From the NCBI GenBank assembly GCA_023228875.1, contig JALOAG010000010.1:22893-86892 (forward strand): DNA of 64,000 nucleotides, in the 5' to 3' direction. The notes under the pieces are model-generated. The model did no database searches. It was given only the letters and a program-made list of their open reading frames with translations, and was not told the origin of the DNA. Every line of letters starts with the position of its first letter. Within the stretch, counting starts at the first letter, position 1. The DNA is from Bacteroidia bacterium. Its GTDB lineage: Bacteria > Bacteroidota > Bacteroidia > NS11-12g > UBA955. Shown here one piece after another: positions 9,544 through 23,134 of this stretch. A program made the position numbers and the translations under genes.

Positions 9544-12477
9544 TTAATAACCAAACAATTCATCAAGACTCAGTGTGATAACTTTGCCGTATTTCTTTAG
9601 TTCTTCTTGTGTAACCTTGCTCTCATCTGCCAAGATAGACAGAGTGTAATTTCCTTGTTTTACATAGGATTCTTGAAAATTCACGACATCAGCCATTGTA
9701 ACTGTATTGATTTTATCAAACAGCAGTTCGTTGGTTGTCTTAGGCAGATTTAATAGTTGAACGGTTCGCCAAGCAAAGTAAATTCCTGTTTTGGTGGTGC
9801 GAGAAGTTCTGATATTATTGTCTAAAGAGTTTTTTGCTTGATCAAATGAACTCTGATTTTGAGGCATGTTGTGTATCAATTCGTTCATGCTGTGAATGGC
9901 AGCGGGCATTTTGTCGCTTTGCGTGCCGACATAGGCAAACATCCTCCCGATTTCTTTAGGTAACATTGGTTGTGCATAATATGCATAAGTTGAATATGCC
10001 AATGCCTGAGATTCTCTAATTTCTTGAAAAACAATAGAACTCATACCGCCACCAAAGTATTCGTTAAACATTGCGATTTGAGGTAATAATGCTTGATTGA
10101 ATGGATGTGTGGGCTTTTGCCAAGTGATTTCAGCTTGAACCATGTTGTAATGGGAAAAATATACTGTTGGTTCAACTTGTTGCAGTGGAGTAAACTCCTT
10201 CATTTTAGGAGACTTGGCAAACTTCTTCGGTAAATGATGATACTTGCTGATAATGTTTAGCACATCAACAGATGCACCGGGTCCGTAATAAACTATGTCA
10301 TGTTTGGTTTGCAATAATCCCTTGATAGATTTAATCAGTGTTTTTGATTTTATTTTATTGATTTCTTTATTTTTGAGTACAAAACGCTGTGGATTGTCTG
10401 CGCCATAAAGGGCGTAGTAGTTCAATGCTGTTCTAATCGCATTTTTGTTTGATTTACTATTCTCTCTTGATTTTAAAAGTCGTCCTTTCAAATCTGCCAA
10501 TGCAATTTCATCAGCTTTCATATTGGTTAAGAGATGTTCAAACAGTGCCAACGCTTGTTCAAAATTTTGCTGTAATCCTGATAAGTAAACATAGGATTGT
10601 CTATTGCTTGCACTCACTCCATAAGAACAACCTAATGAATAAAATTTTTCGCTAATTTCTTCAGGAGTATATTTGTCTGTACCCATGTATTCTAAGTAGT
10701 CCAAAGCCAATGAGAGCTCTTTGTTGCTGTATGTTCCTGCATCAATAACGTAATACAACGTGAAGAGTTCGTTACGCTTGTTTGGAATATAGAAATATGA
10801 AGCAATGCCAAGATTTCCTTGCTGCATATCTTTGTTGAAATCAGGAAATTTAGGCTCAATTGGACTGGTTGATTTGCTTGCAATTTGTTGAACAAAATTG
10901 GAAGTTTTGTCTCTATTAACAGGGATTTTTGTAATTTGAGGTTTCTCAATTTTGGTAACATTTTCAGCAGTGCCTTGTCTTTTATATATTATCACATAAT
11001 CGTTTGTGTAGTATTTCTTAGCAAAGTCCATCAATTCTTGTTTGGTGATTTTGCTCATTCTGTAATTGATGTTTAATACTTCATTCCATTGAAGATTTTT
11101 TATAAACGCATCAAGCAGGGTATAAGCAGTTCCTTGGTTGTCTTCAAAGTTTTTAATGTCATCTACCTCTTGATTAAAAATAATTCCTTTCATCAAGTTT
11201 TCATCAAAATTTCCGTCTTGTACTGCTTGGATTTGAGATAGGATTAAGTTTTTTACTTCTTCTAATGATTGTCCTTCTTTAGGCATTGCGTAGAAATAGT
11301 GAACAGAATAGTCTTTCAATATTTCAGGAGAACTGCCTGCTCCTAATACTTTTTGACTTTTGTTCAGATTCAAGTCAATCAATCCCGCTGCGGAGTTAGA
11401 TAAAACCAAGTCCATCATACGGAGTAAGTCAGCTTCTTTGGTGCCATCTCCGGGGAATCTATATCCTAACACTACCATTTCTGCTGTCGGACCTGTGATT
11501 TCAGCAACAGTAGGTGAGTTGTGTATAGGTTCAGGATTAAATGTAAATACAGGGATGGGTTTTGCTTGCATGTAAGAAAAACGGTCTGAAATTGCTTGAA
11601 TGGTCTTGTCAAAATCTAAATCACCAACCATGATAATTGCCATGTTATTTGGAACATAGTATGTGTGATAGTAGTCTCTAATGGCTTGAAGAGAAGGATT
11701 CTTCAGATGTTCTACAGTGCCGATAGTGGTTTGGGTTCCATAAGTATGATTTTGGAATAGTTTGGCAAATAATGTTTCAAATACTTTGTTTTGGTCATTG
11801 TCAAGCGAAATGTTTTTCTCTTCATAAACTGCTTCAAGTTCTGTATGAAATATTCTGAATACAGGATTTCTGAATCGCTCTGATTCTATCTCTAACCATC
11901 TGTCAATTTCATTTGCAGGAATTTGATTTACATAAACTGTTTGTTCAAAACTTGTAAAAGCGTTTGTGCCGGACGCGCCTATGACTTGCATTAATTTATC
12001 ATATTCATTTGGAATGGCATAACCTGCTGCAATCTGTGAGATTGAGTCAATTGCACGGTAAATTGCTTTGCGTTCTGTGTCGTTGGTAGTTTTATTATAA
12101 ACACTGTATAATGAATCTATTTTGTTTAAATAGATAATTTCTGTAGCATAATCTATAGTGCCATACTTGTCTGTACCTTTAAAGAGAAGGTGTTCTAAGT
12201 AGTGCGCGAGACCCGTGTTTGTCGCAGGGTCATTTTTGCTGCCGGCTTTTGTTGCTATTAATGTTTGGATGACCGGTTTTTCTGTGTTTTGTGCCAGAAT
12301 TACTGTGAGTCCATTGGGTAAGGTGTAGAATCTTGCGTTAGCAGGATCATTTTCAATATAGGTGTACGAAAATTTACCATCATTAACTTGCTTGAACTGG
12401 GCAAATTGTTGCTGCGCAGAAGCACTGAACATAATGCTCAATGACGCAATTACTAGGATTGATTTTACGAATTTCAT
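9544..12477 (-). CDS. M16 (pitrilysin/insulinase-type) zinc peptidase, two-lobed
   Basis: The 977-aa product has a signal peptide (MKFVKSILVIASLSIMF, cleavage near SAS-AQQQ). The inverted zinc motif HxxEH lies at residues 92-96 (HYLEH), with the downstream glutamate in ELEAVYEEKN. A second, non-catalytic M16 half follows after about residue 520. Its length matches periplasmic two-lobed M16 peptidases of Bacteroidota. The ATG at 12477 is chosen because an upstream in-frame TTG at 12486 lies in the promoter box. A TACTTTTG box ends 6 nt before this ATG. Substrates are unknown. Confidence 0.92.
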   Translation of the reverse strand: MKFVKSILVIASLSIMFSASAQQQFAQFKQVNDGKFSYTYIENDPANARFYTLPNGLTVILAQNTEKPVIQTLIATKAGSKNDPATNTGLAHYLEHLLFKGTDKYGTIDYATEIIYLNKIDSLYSVYNKTTNDTERKAIYRAIDSISQIAAGYAIPNEYDKLMQVIGASGTNAFTSFEQTVYVNQIPANEIDRWLEIESERFRNPVFRIFHTELEAVYEEKNISLDNDQNKVFETLFAKLFQNHTYGTQTTIGTVEHLKNPSLQAIRDYYHTYYVPNNMAIIMVGDLDFDKTIQAISDRFSYMQAKPIPVFTFNPEPIHNSPTVAEITGPTAEMVVLGYRFPGDGTKEADLLRMMDLVLSNSAAGLIDLNLNKSQKVLGAGSSPEILKDYSVHYFYAMPKEGQSLEEVKNLILSQIQAVQDGNFDENLMKGIIFNQEVDDIKNFEDNQGTAYTLLDAFIKNLQWNEVLNINYRMSKITKQELMDFAKKYYTNDYVIIYKRQGTAENVTKIEKPQITKIPVNRDKTSNFVQQIASKSTSPIEPKFPDFNKDMQQGNLGIASYFYIPNKRNELFTLYYVIDAGTYSNKELSLALDYLEYMGTDKYTPEEISEKFYSLGCSYGVSASNRQSYVYLSGLQQNFEQALALFEHLLTNMKADEIALADLKGRLLKSRENSKSNKNAIRTALNYYALYGADNPQRFVLKNKEINKIKSKTLIKSIKGLLQTKHDIVYYGPGASVDVLNIISKYHHLPKKFAKSPKMKEFTPLQQVEPTVYFSHYNMVQAEITWQKPTHPFNQALLPQIAMFNEYFGGGMSSIVFQEIRESQALAYSTYAYYAQPMLPKEIGRMFAYVGTQSDKMPAAIHSMNELIHNMPQNQSSFDQAKNSLDNNIRTSRTTKTGIYFAWRTVQLLNLPKTTNELLFDKINTVTMADVVNFQESYVKQGNYTLSILADESKVTQEELKKYGKVITLSLDELFGY

Positions 12478-12483
12478 AGAGAG

Positions 12484-12491
12484 CAAAAGTA
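12484..12491 (-). promoter_or_regulatory. -7 box (TACTTTTG) 6 nt before the M16 start
   Basis: This is an exact TAnnTTTG match on the minus strand. With usual spacing, transcription would begin at or next to the ATG at 12477, predicting a leaderless or nearly leaderless mRNA. Confidence 0.55.
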
Positions 12492-12497
12492 AAGTAA

Positions 12498-13061
12498 TTA
12501 CTTTACCAAAAAATTGCTCAATTCTTCATGAAATCTTGCTAAAGGAAATCCCATCACATTATAATAACACCCTTCTATTCTATAAATGCCAAAGTATCCC
12601 ATCATGTCTTGAATTCCATAAGAGCCTGCCTTGTCAAACGGGTGATATTCTTTGATATAGCTTTTGATGAAATCAGGTTTTAGCTCTTTGAAAAATACTC
12701 TTGATTCTTCCACAAAGCCATGTTGTTTTGTTCCAAGTCTAATATAAACACCCGTGAACACTGAATGTACTTTTCCTGATAATTTACTTAACATCTGAAA
12801 TGCTTCATCAGCATTTGATGGTTTATTTAAAATTTCGTTTTCTAAACATACAATAGTGTCGGCAGCAACAATCAGTTTGTCTGATTCAATTGCTAAATTT
12901 TTTCTTTGAGCCAATAATAATGGGATTTGAGGAGCCGGTGTTGATTCCGGGAAATCTTCGTTGACGTCCGGATTGGCGAAACTGACATCAAAACCTGCAT
13001 CTTGGAGCAAAAAACGTCTGCGTGGTGAACCTGAGGCAAGGAGAATTTGCGGGAAATTCAT
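12498..13061 (-). CDS. maf: Maf family nucleotide pyrophosphatase
   Basis: The 187-aa product carries the Maf N-terminal signature LLASGSPRRRFLL and the internal VAADTIVCLENEILNKP motif. Maf proteins hydrolyse non-canonical or modified nucleoside triphosphates to monophosphates and have been linked to septum control. The start at 13061 places the signature at residue 6; an in-frame ATG at 13148 would lie inside the upstream lipoprotein gene. It lies between the lipoprotein and the M16 peptidase in the same orientation. Confidence 0.92.
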   Translation of the reverse strand: MNFPQILLASGSPRRRFLLQDAGFDVSFANPDVNEDFPESTPAPQIPLLLAQRKNLAIESDKLIVAADTIVCLENEILNKPSNADEAFQMLSKLSGKVHSVFTGVYIRLGTKQHGFVEESRVFFKELKPDFIKSYIKEYHPFDKAGSYGIQDMMGYFGIYRIEGCYYNVMGFPLARFHEELSNFLVK

Positions 13062-13071
13062 GGTGCTATTT

Positions 13072-13827
13072 TTACTCTGTTGAAATATTGCCTTGGTTAT
13101 CAATGGTTGCTTTGAATCGTTTGGTAACATGGCATGTTCTGGTGTCACAAGTAACTTCCATTATATTGATTACTGCGTTTGCGTCTATATAAAATAGTCT
13201 CAATGAAATATTGTCTTCATGCTGTTTCATTAAGTAAAGATTATAAACCTTTGCATTATTAGTAACAGAGTCTATGAGTACCAGATTGCCGTATTCGGTG
13301 CAATGTTCAACCGCAGCTGTGGAATCCATTTCATTATGTACACTGCCAAAAGCATAATAACTCTTGAATTTTCCTATGTTGGGAAGTGTAACAATGATAC
13401 TATCGGTGCTGGCTACGTTATTGCAGATTAAATTATCATCGTTGAAATATTTGGTATAGCCGGCTTTCTTGATTTTAGGATGCTGAATAGGGGCTTGAGT
13501 GTTAATTTGTTGTAAGCACTTATTGATGTCCAATAATGCTTTGTGATATATACTGAACCCCATGTCGCGTGTGCCTGAACGATCAATAATACGCCATTCG
13601 TCAGAAAAGACAAAGTTGACTAATGTAGGGCAGCCGAACGGAAATTGATTGTATGTCAATGGAGAATTAGCTTGGGTTGTGGTATCTTCAACAAGAGGTA
13701 AGTCATCTATCAGCGGGTTATTTGAAGCAATAGGAGTAGAAGCCGGAATTGTGCTTGAGTCAGAAGTACAGGAATATAAAGCTAAGGCAAGAAGTGCAAA
13801 GAAGAATGTGTGGTTAAGATTATACAT
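13072..13827 (-). CDS. Hypothetical lipoprotein
   Basis: The 251-aa product has a lipoprotein signal with the lipobox LYSC near residue 20, then a Ser/Thr/Pro-rich linker and a small globular domain. The domain contains the segment FPFGCPTLVNFVFSDEWRII and one further pair of cysteines near the C-terminus. I recognise no family. It starts 2 bp after the M23 peptidase stop and ends 10 bp before maf, so it is very likely in the same operon. It is probably anchored in a membrane facing the periplasm. Confidence 0.75.
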   Translation of the reverse strand: MYNLNHTFFFALLALALYSCTSDSSTIPASTPIASNNPLIDDLPLVEDTTTQANSPLTYNQFPFGCPTLVNFVFSDEWRIIDRSGTRDMGFSIYHKALLDINKCLQQINTQAPIQHPKIKKAGYTKYFNDDNLICNNVASTDSIIVTLPNIGKFKSYYAFGSVHNEMDSTAAVEHCTEYGNLVLIDSVTNNAKVYNLYLMKQHEDNISLRLFYIDANAVINIMEVTCDTRTCHVTKRFKATIDNQGNISTE

Positions 13828-13829
13828 GT

Positions 13830-14729
13830 TTAGTTAAATCGAATGAAATTTAGTGGATTAAGTGTTACCCCATTATGCCAAAGTTCAAAGTGAAGATGTG
13901 GTCCGCTGCTTAGTCTTCCGGTGTTGCCAACCACACCAATTACTTCGCCTGCATTAACCCTGATTCCTTTTTTTGTAAAAACCTGAGCGCAATGCTTATA
14001 AACAGTAATCCAATTGTCCGGATGTTGAATGCAAATCACGTTGCCGTCTTCGGGAGTCCAACCTGAGAAAATAACCGTGCCATCCAATGCTGCTTTAATA
14101 GTCTCATCCTTGTTGGGTACAATGTCTATTGCAGGGTGTTGGCTTGACTCGTAAAGGAAGGTAACTTTTCCGCTGATTGGAGGATAAAACAGACCGGACA
14201 TCCGGCTGAGGTTGCTTTGTTCACTTGTGAATGTAAATACGTTCTCAGACGGCTCCATAAAGATTGTTGTTGGAGATGGAATGGCTGAACCACTATCGGA
14301 TTGTGAACGTATTATTTGCTCCCTCTCTTCAAATTCTTTAGTTGGGTCAATTTGGTCTTGTAAAAATGCAATATCTGTTTTTGTTAACTTGTCGCCTCTT
14401 AATAAGATGTCCAACAATACTTTCTTGTCTTCAAGTACGGATATAGATTTTTCGACTTTGTTCACATCTGCTATTATCTCATTTTTAAATTTCCTGTCTT
14501 TGTCGTGTTCGTATCCCGGCATATACATGCGCAAAGGAGGAATGGCAAAAATGAGCAGCCAACTTATTAAGAAAAAAAGCAAGAAGCCTCCGAAAAACAA
14601 GAGTAATACACTTAATGGAGTGAGTTTGATAGTAACCTTTTCTTGAAAATTACTCTCGTTGATTAACATCAAACGATAGCGATTGCGTAACTTCCGAACC
14701 CAACTTAGACGCTTTTTCTTGTTTTTCAT
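13830..14729 (-). CDS. M23/LytM-type cell-wall metallopeptidase
   Basis: The 299-aa product has a short basic cytoplasmic tail, one membrane segment (about residues 40-65, LLLFFGGFLLFFLISWLLIF), a short coiled coil, and a C-terminal LytM domain. Zinc-ligand motifs are HPAID (H-x3-D) and HLHF (HxH), with YKHC between them. The family cuts peptidoglycan cross-bridges or, when degenerate, activates amidases; here the ligand residues are intact. The ATG at 14729 is preferred to the upstream candidate at 14801, which would overlap the divergent sprE promoter region. It is the first gene of a minus-strand run through maf to the nuclease. Confidence 0.88.
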   Translation of the reverse strand: MKNKKKRLSWVRKLRNRYRLMLINESNFQEKVTIKLTPLSVLLLFFGGFLLFFLISWLLIFAIPPLRMYMPGYEHDKDRKFKNEIIADVNKVEKSISVLEDKKVLLDILLRGDKLTKTDIAFLQDQIDPTKEFEEREQIIRSQSDSGSAIPSPTTIFMEPSENVFTFTSEQSNLSRMSGLFYPPISGKVTFLYESSQHPAIDIVPNKDETIKAALDGTVIFSGWTPEDGNVICIQHPDNWITVYKHCAQVFTKKGIRVNAGEVIGVVGNTGRLSSGPHLHFELWHNGVTLNPLNFIRFN

Positions 14730-14784
14730 GAAAAGTTGAAAGATGTGAAATATTTTCGCGGTTTCAAAGTTATGTAAGGAAAAG

Positions 14785-17433
14785 TTGAAAACAATATTCA
14801 TTCATAAAAGATTCATTTTTTATTTCGTCTTGTCTTTAGCAGTGTTTTCGTTTTCTAACGCGAATGCACAACGCAAACAGAGTTTTATCAAACGAGCATA
14901 TATTAATACCGTTTCGCACTATAATTATTTTTTTAATGCGAATGAAAGAGTAAAGGAAGCGCAAATGAATGCTGCTCTTGCTCATCAAGATGATTTTGGC
15001 GGAGTAGTGAGTCTGTTTCCTTTTTCAACACAAGATATTTTGAAAGGCAATACGCCACAAATGGATGAAGCTATTAAGAAATGCAACCACATAATCACAC
15101 GCAGACAAACCGGTAAATGGGTGGATGATAGTTGGTTGTTGATTGGTAAATCTGACTTTTTTAAAGGAGATTTTTTTGCTGCTTTGGAAGCTTTTGAATA
15201 TGTTGCTTCTACATACAAAAAGACCATGATTGCTTATGAATCCGAGATTTGGATAGTGAAAACGTTAATCATGCTCGAGAAATATGATGAAGCAGTAGCA
15301 GTGTCTGATATTATGATGGCTGACAAATCTTTTCCAAAGAAATTTATGAAGGATTTGTATTTAGTGAGTACAGAAGGGCTGGTGATGCAAGGCAAATACC
15401 CGCTTGCTTATGAGAGAATCAAAAAAGCAATGCCTGATCTCAAAAGAAGTGATTATAAATATAGAAAGAATTTTGTTGCAGGACAGCTTGCGATGCTGAA
15501 TAATAAACCCCAAGAGGCGATTAAGTATTTTAATAAAGTTGTCAAAGCCAATTCTCCTTATGAATTTAACTTTTATGCCCGTATCAATATGGTGCGGCTC
15601 TATTCCCAAGCTCCAACTCATAATGTCCAAAAGGCACGAAATATATTGTCGCGAATGTTGAAGGATGACAAAAACTTGGATTTGATGGATCAGATTTATT
15701 ATGAATTAGGTGTCATTGATTTAAAACAAGGAAATAGCCAATCAGCTTTAAATAACTTTAAACAATCACTCGCTCACTCTAAGAATAAAGACTTGCAATC
15801 CAAGGTTTTCTTGCTTGTTGCTGAATTGTATTTTGAAAACACAAATTATCCTTTCGCTCAAAAGTATTATGACAGTGCTGTACAGGTGTTAAGCCCTGAA
15901 TCTACTGAGTTCGAATCCATTAGTGCAAGACACCTTGTCTTGACTGATTTGATTACTAACCTTGTCAATATATCTTATCAAGATAGTATGTTGAGGCTGG
16001 CTCGTGATGCTAATTTCAGGAAGGAGACTCTCAAAAAGATTAAGGATGAGGAGCAAAAGCGCAAAGAGGAAGAAGAGTACAGAAATAATAACCCGTTTAA
16101 CAATCAAACAGATCCTTTTGCAGGAACACCCGGTCAAATCAGCCAAGCGCCACAAGGCACTGATTCTCGATTTCCTTTTTATAATCCTCAATTAAAACTA
16201 AAAGGTCAGGGCGACTTTGAACGTTTATGGGGAAACAGAGAGTTAGGCGATTTTTGGCGTATTCAAAGTATTGCACAAACTGATAATAACGATGCGATTA
16301 CAAATAAAGATAAGAACCAAGACAGTAGTAGTATAGATTCTTCGGGCTCTATGCAACCTGTGATGATGAAAATGCCATCGGATATTAGCAAAGAAGATGA
16401 AAAGTATTTTGCGTTAGTCCCTTTTGATGTACAAGCACAAGAAGCAGCAGAGTTTAGCATGGGTGAGAGCTATTTTAAAGCAGGTGCAATTTATAGGGAT
16501 AAATTGAACGAAGTCCAAAAAGCAAAAGCATTGTTGGAACAATTTCTATCCAAAAATCTCAAAAATTCTTATAGAGAGAACATTTTATATCTGCTCATAA
16601 AAATTTACGAATCTGAAGGAAATGAACCTCAGGTGAATCGTTTAAAATCAATGCTAAATCAAGAGTACCCCAACAGCAAGTTTATTCAAATTTTGCAAAA
16701 TCCTGAGCAGGTATCGAACGAAAGGAGTTCACCTGAAGATTTAGTGAATGATTTGTATGAGTTGTTCTATCAAAAATATAAATCAAAAGACTTTGAGGGA
16801 GCACTTAGGCTTTATGATACCGCCAAGTTGAAATTCAATGGTAATGCCTATGAAGGTCAATTTGATTATGTATATGGTTTAATCCTTTCGGAGCAAAATC
16901 GTATGAAGGAGTATTATTCAATCATGGGGAATATTGCAGCAAATTATTCAGGTACACCTTTGGGAGATTTGGCCGCAGATAGGGTTGCCGCATACGAGAA
17001 ATTATCAGGTATTGATTCTGCAGGAGTCTCAACAAAAAAGCAGTATGTGCCAAAGAGTTCAAAATATGCTAAAGGAAATGAGAATGACGAATACCATTTT
17101 ATCATAAAACTTGCACCTAATATGGATATGAATATGGTGAAAATTGCATTTTCAGACTTTAACAGAGATTTCCGTCCTGATATGGGTTTGCAAATTACTA
17201 CTTCATTTATTGAGGCTAATACACGTGTGCTCATTGTAACCGGATTTTATCATATAAAAGATGTAAGGAATTATATTGACGATGTGGTTGTTAATGAAGC
17301 ATTGTTAAAGAAAATTAAAGCCAATGCCGACAGAAAAGAGTTCTTGTTCATTACAAAACAGAATTTCTCTACGCTGTTAAAAGAAAAAAAGTGGACTGAT
17401 TATCAGGAATACTTTCTTAAAACTTATCTTTGA
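14785..17433 (+). CDS. sprE: SprE/PorW-like T9SS TPR protein
   Basis: The 882-aa product matches the SprE/PorW pattern: an early SFIKRAYINTVSHYNYFFNA segment, several TPR repeats over residues 100-400, a charged low-complexity section near 420-450, and a second TPR-rich half. SprE (Flavobacterium) and PorW (Porphyromonas) are needed for type IX secretion and gliding. The start is TTG; no ATG occurs in frame. The N-terminus is a Sec signal ending near SNANAQ with no lipobox cysteine, whereas the studied homologues are described as lipoproteins. It is divergent from the M23 gene with 55 bp between starts, and is followed by PBP1A. Confidence 0.82.
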   Translation: MKTIFIHKRFIFYFVLSLAVFSFSNANAQRKQSFIKRAYINTVSHYNYFFNANERVKEAQMNAALAHQDDFGGVVSLFPFSTQDILKGNTPQMDEAIKKCNHIITRRQTGKWVDDSWLLIGKSDFFKGDFFAALEAFEYVASTYKKTMIAYESEIWIVKTLIMLEKYDEAVAVSDIMMADKSFPKKFMKDLYLVSTEGLVMQGKYPLAYERIKKAMPDLKRSDYKYRKNFVAGQLAMLNNKPQEAIKYFNKVVKANSPYEFNFYARINMVRLYSQAPTHNVQKARNILSRMLKDDKNLDLMDQIYYELGVIDLKQGNSQSALNNFKQSLAHSKNKDLQSKVFLLVAELYFENTNYPFAQKYYDSAVQVLSPESTEFESISARHLVLTDLITNLVNISYQDSMLRLARDANFRKETLKKIKDEEQKRKEEEEYRNNNPFNNQTDPFAGTPGQISQAPQGTDSRFPFYNPQLKLKGQGDFERLWGNRELGDFWRIQSIAQTDNNDAITNKDKNQDSSSIDSSGSMQPVMMKMPSDISKEDEKYFALVPFDVQAQEAAEFSMGESYFKAGAIYRDKLNEVQKAKALLEQFLSKNLKNSYRENILYLLIKIYESEGNEPQVNRLKSMLNQEYPNSKFIQILQNPEQVSNERSSPEDLVNDLYELFYQKYKSKDFEGALRLYDTAKLKFNGNAYEGQFDYVYGLILSEQNRMKEYYSIMGNIAANYSGTPLGDLAADRVAAYEKLSGIDSAGVSTKKQYVPKSSKYAKGNENDEYHFIIKLAPNMDMNMVKIAFSDFNRDFRPDMGLQITTSFIEANTRVLIVTGFYHIKDVRNYIDDVVVNEALLKKIKANADRKEFLFITKQNFSTLLKEKKWTDYQEYFLKTYL

Positions 17434-17458
17434 GCCGACTGAAAACTAATATTTTATT

Positions 17459-19654
17459 TTGAAAAAAATTCTTCTAATCATCTGGATTTGTTTAGTTACA
17501 TCCGTTCTGTTCGGAATCCTTTTTATGATTGGTATAAGCAAAGGTTTGTTGGGTGCGATGCCAGATATTGTTGAATTAGAAAATCCCAAAAGTGAAATTT
17601 CATCTGAAATTTATGCTGAGGACGGGGTGTTGCTTGGGAAATATTACATAAAAAACCGCTCCAATGTTTCCTATGCGCAGATCAGTCCGTTTATGTTTCA
17701 AGCACTCATTGCCACAGAAGATATTCGTTTTGACAAACATGCAGGCATTGATTTTAGAAGCCTTGCGCGCGCAATAGCAGGGGCAGGAGGTTCTGGCGGA
17801 GGGAGTACAATCACACAGCAGCTTGCAAAAAATCTGTTTCATGACCCTGATTATAGCAGCACTATTAAAAGGGTTATTCAAAAACTAAAAGAATGGGTGA
17901 TTGCGATTGAATTGGAGCGAGCATACACAAAAGACGAAATTATTACAATGTATCTCAACACGGTGCAGTTCTCAGGTCATTCTTACGGGATTAAATCTGC
18001 TGCTAAAGAGTTTTTTAATAAAGAACCTTTAGATTTAAAACGAGAAGAAGCCGCGGTTCTGGTGGGGTTGCTGAAAGCGATTTCATATTATAGTCCAAAA
18101 TTGAATCCAGACAATGCAATCAAAAGAAGAAATGTTGTGTTGTCTCAAATGGCTAAGTATAAATTTTTCCCTAAGGAAGAATTTGACAGTTTAAAGAGTT
18201 TGCCAATTGAATTGGATTATGTGGCGGATTCGCATAATGAAGGATTAGCTCCATATTTTAGAGAATATATGAAGCGCATATTAATTCCTTGGTGTAATGA
18301 ACGAGGGCTTAATTTGTATAAAGATGGATTGAAAATATATACAACCATCAATTCTAAAATGCAAGCACATGCAGAAAAAGCCGTGAACTTTCATTTAACC
18401 TCTTTGCAAGCAGAGTTTTATAAAAGTTGGGGAAATAAAGTGCCTTGGCGAGCAGAGAATTGGGCTGAACTGAAAAGTTTCCCCGAAATGGAGGCAAAAA
18501 AGACAGAACGTTATAGGACGCTCAAATTAGAGTTTAAGGATGATACTGCCGCTATTTGGAAAGTGATGAATACTCCTGCCAAAATGACTTTGTTTAGTTG
18601 GCAAGGAGAGGTTGATACTACAATGAGTCCGATGGATTCTGTAAAATATTATGCGCAATTTCTGCAAACAGGCTTTATTGCAATGGATCCGCATACAGGT
18701 CAAATCAAATCCTGGGTAGGTGGAATAAACCACAAATATTTTCAGTATGATCATGTGAACAAGTCTGCAACAAGACAAGTAGGTTCAACGTTTAAGCCGC
18801 TTTTCTATGCTTCTGCTTTGTATCTTGGGGCAGACCCATGCGAGTATTTTCCGCGAGAACAAACTACATTCTTTATAGATGGTTCGCAATCATGGTCTCC
18901 TAAGAACTCTGATGGGAGTTCAGGCGGTTTTATGAATATGCCCCAAGGTTTGGCTAATTCAGATAACCTTTATACGGCTCAATTGATGAAAAGCCTTGGT
19001 GAATCAGGTCCGCAAAATGTTGTGGACTTTGTGCGTAAAATGGGTATTGATAGCTCTAAGCTGCAAGCAGTGTATTCCATTTGTCTCGGGGTTTGTGATA
19101 TTTCTGTTATGGAAATGGCGAGTGCTTTTAGTGTGTTTGCAAATAAAGGCAATTGGATTGAACCTACATTTCTAACCCGAATCGAAGATAAGAATGGCAA
19201 TATTTTGGCAGAATTTGGACCCACCAAAATCAATCAAGTATTAACTGAAGAAAAAGCATATACTATCTTCAAATTTCTGGAAGGAGCAGTAAATTATGGG
19301 ACAGGTGCCCGATTGAGAGGACGTTATAAAATAGCCGGCACCATAGGAGGTAAAACCGGTACTACACAAAGTAACTCAGACGGTTGGTTTATGAGTGTAA
19401 CACGTGATTTGGTTACTGCTACTTGGGTTGGTTGTGATAGCCGAGCCGTCAGGTTTAGAAGTACAAACTTAGGACAAGGAGCCAATTCGGCACTGCCCAT
19501 TTTTGCCAATTTTATTAAGTCAGTACTTGCCGACCAAGAACTTGATTTTAGACTTGACCCGCTTGATGTACCTGAAGTGGTAAGCACTCCACCAATGTGG
19601 GAATGTGCGCCTTACAAGCCTGATGGGAATCAATCCCTGCAATTAGGTTTTTAA
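17459..19654 (+). CDS. Bifunctional penicillin-binding protein 1A
   Basis: The 731-aa product has an N-terminal membrane anchor (residues 3-25). It carries the GT51 glycosyltransferase motifs EDIRFDKHAGID (catalytic Glu about residue 87) and GGGSTITQQLAKNL. The transpeptidase domain has S443-T-F-K446, SDN and KTGTT motifs. It polymerises and cross-links peptidoglycan in the periplasm. The start is TTG at 17459 because an in-frame stop lies at 17447. It follows sprE by 25 bp and is probably cotranscribed. Confidence 0.93.
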   Translation: MKKILLIIWICLVTSVLFGILFMIGISKGLLGAMPDIVELENPKSEISSEIYAEDGVLLGKYYIKNRSNVSYAQISPFMFQALIATEDIRFDKHAGIDFRSLARAIAGAGGSGGGSTITQQLAKNLFHDPDYSSTIKRVIQKLKEWVIAIELERAYTKDEIITMYLNTVQFSGHSYGIKSAAKEFFNKEPLDLKREEAAVLVGLLKAISYYSPKLNPDNAIKRRNVVLSQMAKYKFFPKEEFDSLKSLPIELDYVADSHNEGLAPYFREYMKRILIPWCNERGLNLYKDGLKIYTTINSKMQAHAEKAVNFHLTSLQAEFYKSWGNKVPWRAENWAELKSFPEMEAKKTERYRTLKLEFKDDTAAIWKVMNTPAKMTLFSWQGEVDTTMSPMDSVKYYAQFLQTGFIAMDPHTGQIKSWVGGINHKYFQYDHVNKSATRQVGSTFKPLFYASALYLGADPCEYFPREQTTFFIDGSQSWSPKNSDGSSGGFMNMPQGLANSDNLYTAQLMKSLGESGPQNVVDFVRKMGIDSSKLQAVYSICLGVCDISVMEMASAFSVFANKGNWIEPTFLTRIEDKNGNILAEFGPTKINQVLTEEKAYTIFKFLEGAVNYGTGARLRGRYKIAGTIGGKTGTTQSNSDGWFMSVTRDLVTATWVGCDSRAVRFRSTNLGQGANSALPIFANFIKSVLADQELDFRLDPLDVPEVVSTPPMWECAPYKPDGNQSLQLGF

Positions 19655-19677
19655 TACATTATTCCCATTCATTTTCA

Positions 19678-19685
19678 TAATTTTG
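19678..19685 (+). promoter_or_regulatory. -7 box (TAATTTTG) for icmF
   Basis: This exact TAnnTTTG match lies between the PBP1A stop and the icmF ATG, with a leader of about 30 nt. Confidence 0.5.
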
Positions 19686-19716
19686 CACGTCTTTAATTAT
19701 TGACGTTTCAAATATT

Positions 19717-23121
<3,405 letters not shown>

Positions 23122-23134
23122 TTTCTAAGCCTTA

